Assembly (NCBI GenBank): GCA_017545165.1
Contig: JAFWQQ010000025.1
Span: 1-53,727 of the forward strand
Length of the DNA: 53,727 nucleotides
Source of the DNA: Oscillospiraceae bacterium
GTDB taxonomy: Bacteria > Bacillota > Clostridia > Oscillospirales > Oscillospiraceae
Direction of reading: 5' to 3'
This document shows positions 52,975 to 53,727 of the stretch, piece after piece. Numbering within the stretch: position 1 is the first letter of the stretch; every line of letters begins with the position of its first letter. Position numbers and translations under genes: made by a program. The notes under the pieces were generated by a model. The model had not been told where the DNA came from. It ran no database searches and saw only the letters and a program-made list of their open reading frames with translations.

Positions 52975-53094
52975 TTAGCCCTCCGCCTCCACAAACACGA
53001 GCTGCACGCTGAAAAGAGCGGGACTGTCATAGACCGTGGAGAGGAGCGCTTCCCACTGGGAAGCTGTGCCTCCGTACTGGGGCTTTAGCGACAA
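52975..53094 (-). pseudogene. Possible short ORF or gene remnant (39 codons)
   Basis: From a TTG at 53094 the minus strand reads LSLKPQYGGTASQWEALLST and then VYDSPALFSVQLVFVEAEG before TAA. Third positions are GC-rich like real genes here, and the text looks like a protein C-terminus. There is no ribosome-binding site and a terminator lies just upstream, so it is more likely a decayed tail than an expressed gene. The rest of the 52682-53195 gap shows only the promoter and the terminator. Confidence 0.3.
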
Positions 53095-53096
53095 AC

Positions 53097-53136
53097 AAGG
53101 GACCGCTGCAAAACTCTCATTTTGCAGCGGTCCCTT
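53097..53136 (-). terminator. Terminator of the right-edge SH3 gene
   Basis: A perfect 17-bp stem (53097-53113 with 53120-53136) and short loop, A/T-rich at the base. Confidence 0.82.
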
Positions 53137-53195
53137 TATCAGGATCGGTGAGCTTCTGTCGCTCAGGGCCTTCCGGTGGTGATGCCCTCGGCGGA

Positions 53196-53727
53196 TTAGC
53201 CGGCAGCGGGAGGCGCGCCGTAGCTGATGTAGTCGTTATACACATAGCCCAGGATCCGTCCCTCATACCAGACCTTGGCCCAATCGCCCTCGATGGCGAG
53301 GACCCTGAGCTCCGTGCCCTTGCTCAGGCTCTCATAGATCTTGTACTGCGCGCCGGGGCCGACGCGGAGGTTGGCATTCTGCACGTTGGTATAGCCGATC
53401 TTACCGTTGTTCTTCTCTGCGTCGGTAGCAGTGGGATAGTACATCTCGCCGCTGTCGTCAGCAAAGGTGATCTGATCATTGTCCTCATTATTCCCGGTAG
53501 GCTGGGTCGTGCCGGTCTGGGTGAAGACGGCGATCAGAGCAGCCATCTCTTCCTCGCTGAAGCCGTAAGTTTTAACACACTCGGCGCCCCAGCGCTCGGC
53601 AACAGTGGCGGAAGCTTCCTGGAAAGCCTTGACTTCATCCTCGGTGAGGTAGGTGAAGGTCACACCTTCCTTGGTCCACTTCTCAATGACTTCCTGGTCG
53701 CCCTTGCGCTCCAGCTCACGCTGCTGG
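53196..53727 (-). CDS. Partial gene: possible TRAP substrate-binding C-terminus fused to a bacterial SH3 domain
   Basis: The last 176 residues of a protein whose 5' part is beyond the window; the frame is open to the edge (QQRELERKGDQEVIEKWTKE at the cut). The first 65 residues (GVTFTYLTEDEVKAFQEASA, then ERWGAECVKTYGFSEEE) resemble the C-terminal helices of DctP-type TRAP transporter binding proteins; that link is tentative. A low-complexity Thr/Asn/Asp linker follows, then an SH3b domain (TNVQNANLRVGPGAQYKIYE, VLAIEGDWAKVWYEGRILGY). SH3b domains usually bind cell wall. No start codon is assigned because the true one is outside. Confidence 0.6.
   Translation of the reverse strand, partial: QQRELERKGDQEVIEKWTKEGVTFTYLTEDEVKAFQEASATVAERWGAECVKTYGFSEEEMAALIAVFTQTGTTQPTGNNEDNDQITFADDSGEMYYPTATDAEKNNGKIGYTNVQNANLRVGPGAQYKIYESLSKGTELRVLAIEGDWAKVWYEGRILGYVYNDYISYGAPPAAG

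Overview
The window looks like the origin region of a spore-forming, high-GC Clostridia chromosome, most likely an Oscillospirales/Oscillospiraceae-type gut anaerobe. Signs of this are dnaA-dnaN-yaaA-recF-remB-gyrB-gyrA in canonical order, a spore germination protease (gpr), a DUF370/RemB gene, a V-type (not F-type) ATPase, a CBS-DRTGG family II pyrophosphatase, and GC-rich codon use with AT-rich regulatory gaps. Lineage is inferred from gene content only.

Layout: (1) 1-5950: a broken acyl-CoA-ligase fragment at the left edge, a near-perfect parS site, gpr (-), rpsT, a lipid/diacylglycerol kinase, asnS and a membrane-anchored phosphodiester-glycosidase-like protein. (2) 6070-8029 (-): an AraC/GyrI-like regulator and psuG. 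(3) 8225-17918 (+): replication initiation and gyrase genes, with oriC (DnaA-box cluster plus AT-rich tract) between dnaA and dnaN. (4) 18319-22340: divergent gltX/trpS from overlapping promoters, then a TagO/WecA-type transferase. (5) 22409-29203: three small conserved-looking proteins, a YfcE-type phosphoesterase, Aag, a GNAT enzyme, an M3 peptidase lipoprotein and the CBS-pyrophosphatase. (6) 30012-39075: V-ATPase operon H-I-K-E-C-F-A-B-D, probably Na+-coupled. (7) 39555-47689: an MBOAT/DHHW polymer-acetylation pair, a Na/Pi symporter-PhoU protein, a purine permease and a FUSC-HAD fusion. (8) 47756-52681 (-): three membrane-anchored, coiled-coil extracytoplasmic proteins, one an S41-peptidase homologue without its catalytic Ser and Lys. 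(9) 53196-end (-): a partial gene with a C-terminal SH3 domain.

The most unusual feature is the intergenic DNA. At least five structured elements (10881-11085, 14884-15018, 17917-18318, 34966-35080, 38250-38402) share an architecture: 7-8 bp tandem repeats, two short hairpins and a complementary repeat arm. Four lie inside essential operons, and several supply the stop codon of the upstream gene. The hairpins vary with compensatory changes. Other families are arrays of unrelated heptanucleotides, a 54-bp tandem array, a CCCCAGTG-loop-CACTGGGG hairpin and a 163-bp element with 16-bp terminal inverted repeats. Functions are by family recognition from sequence; no database search was run.
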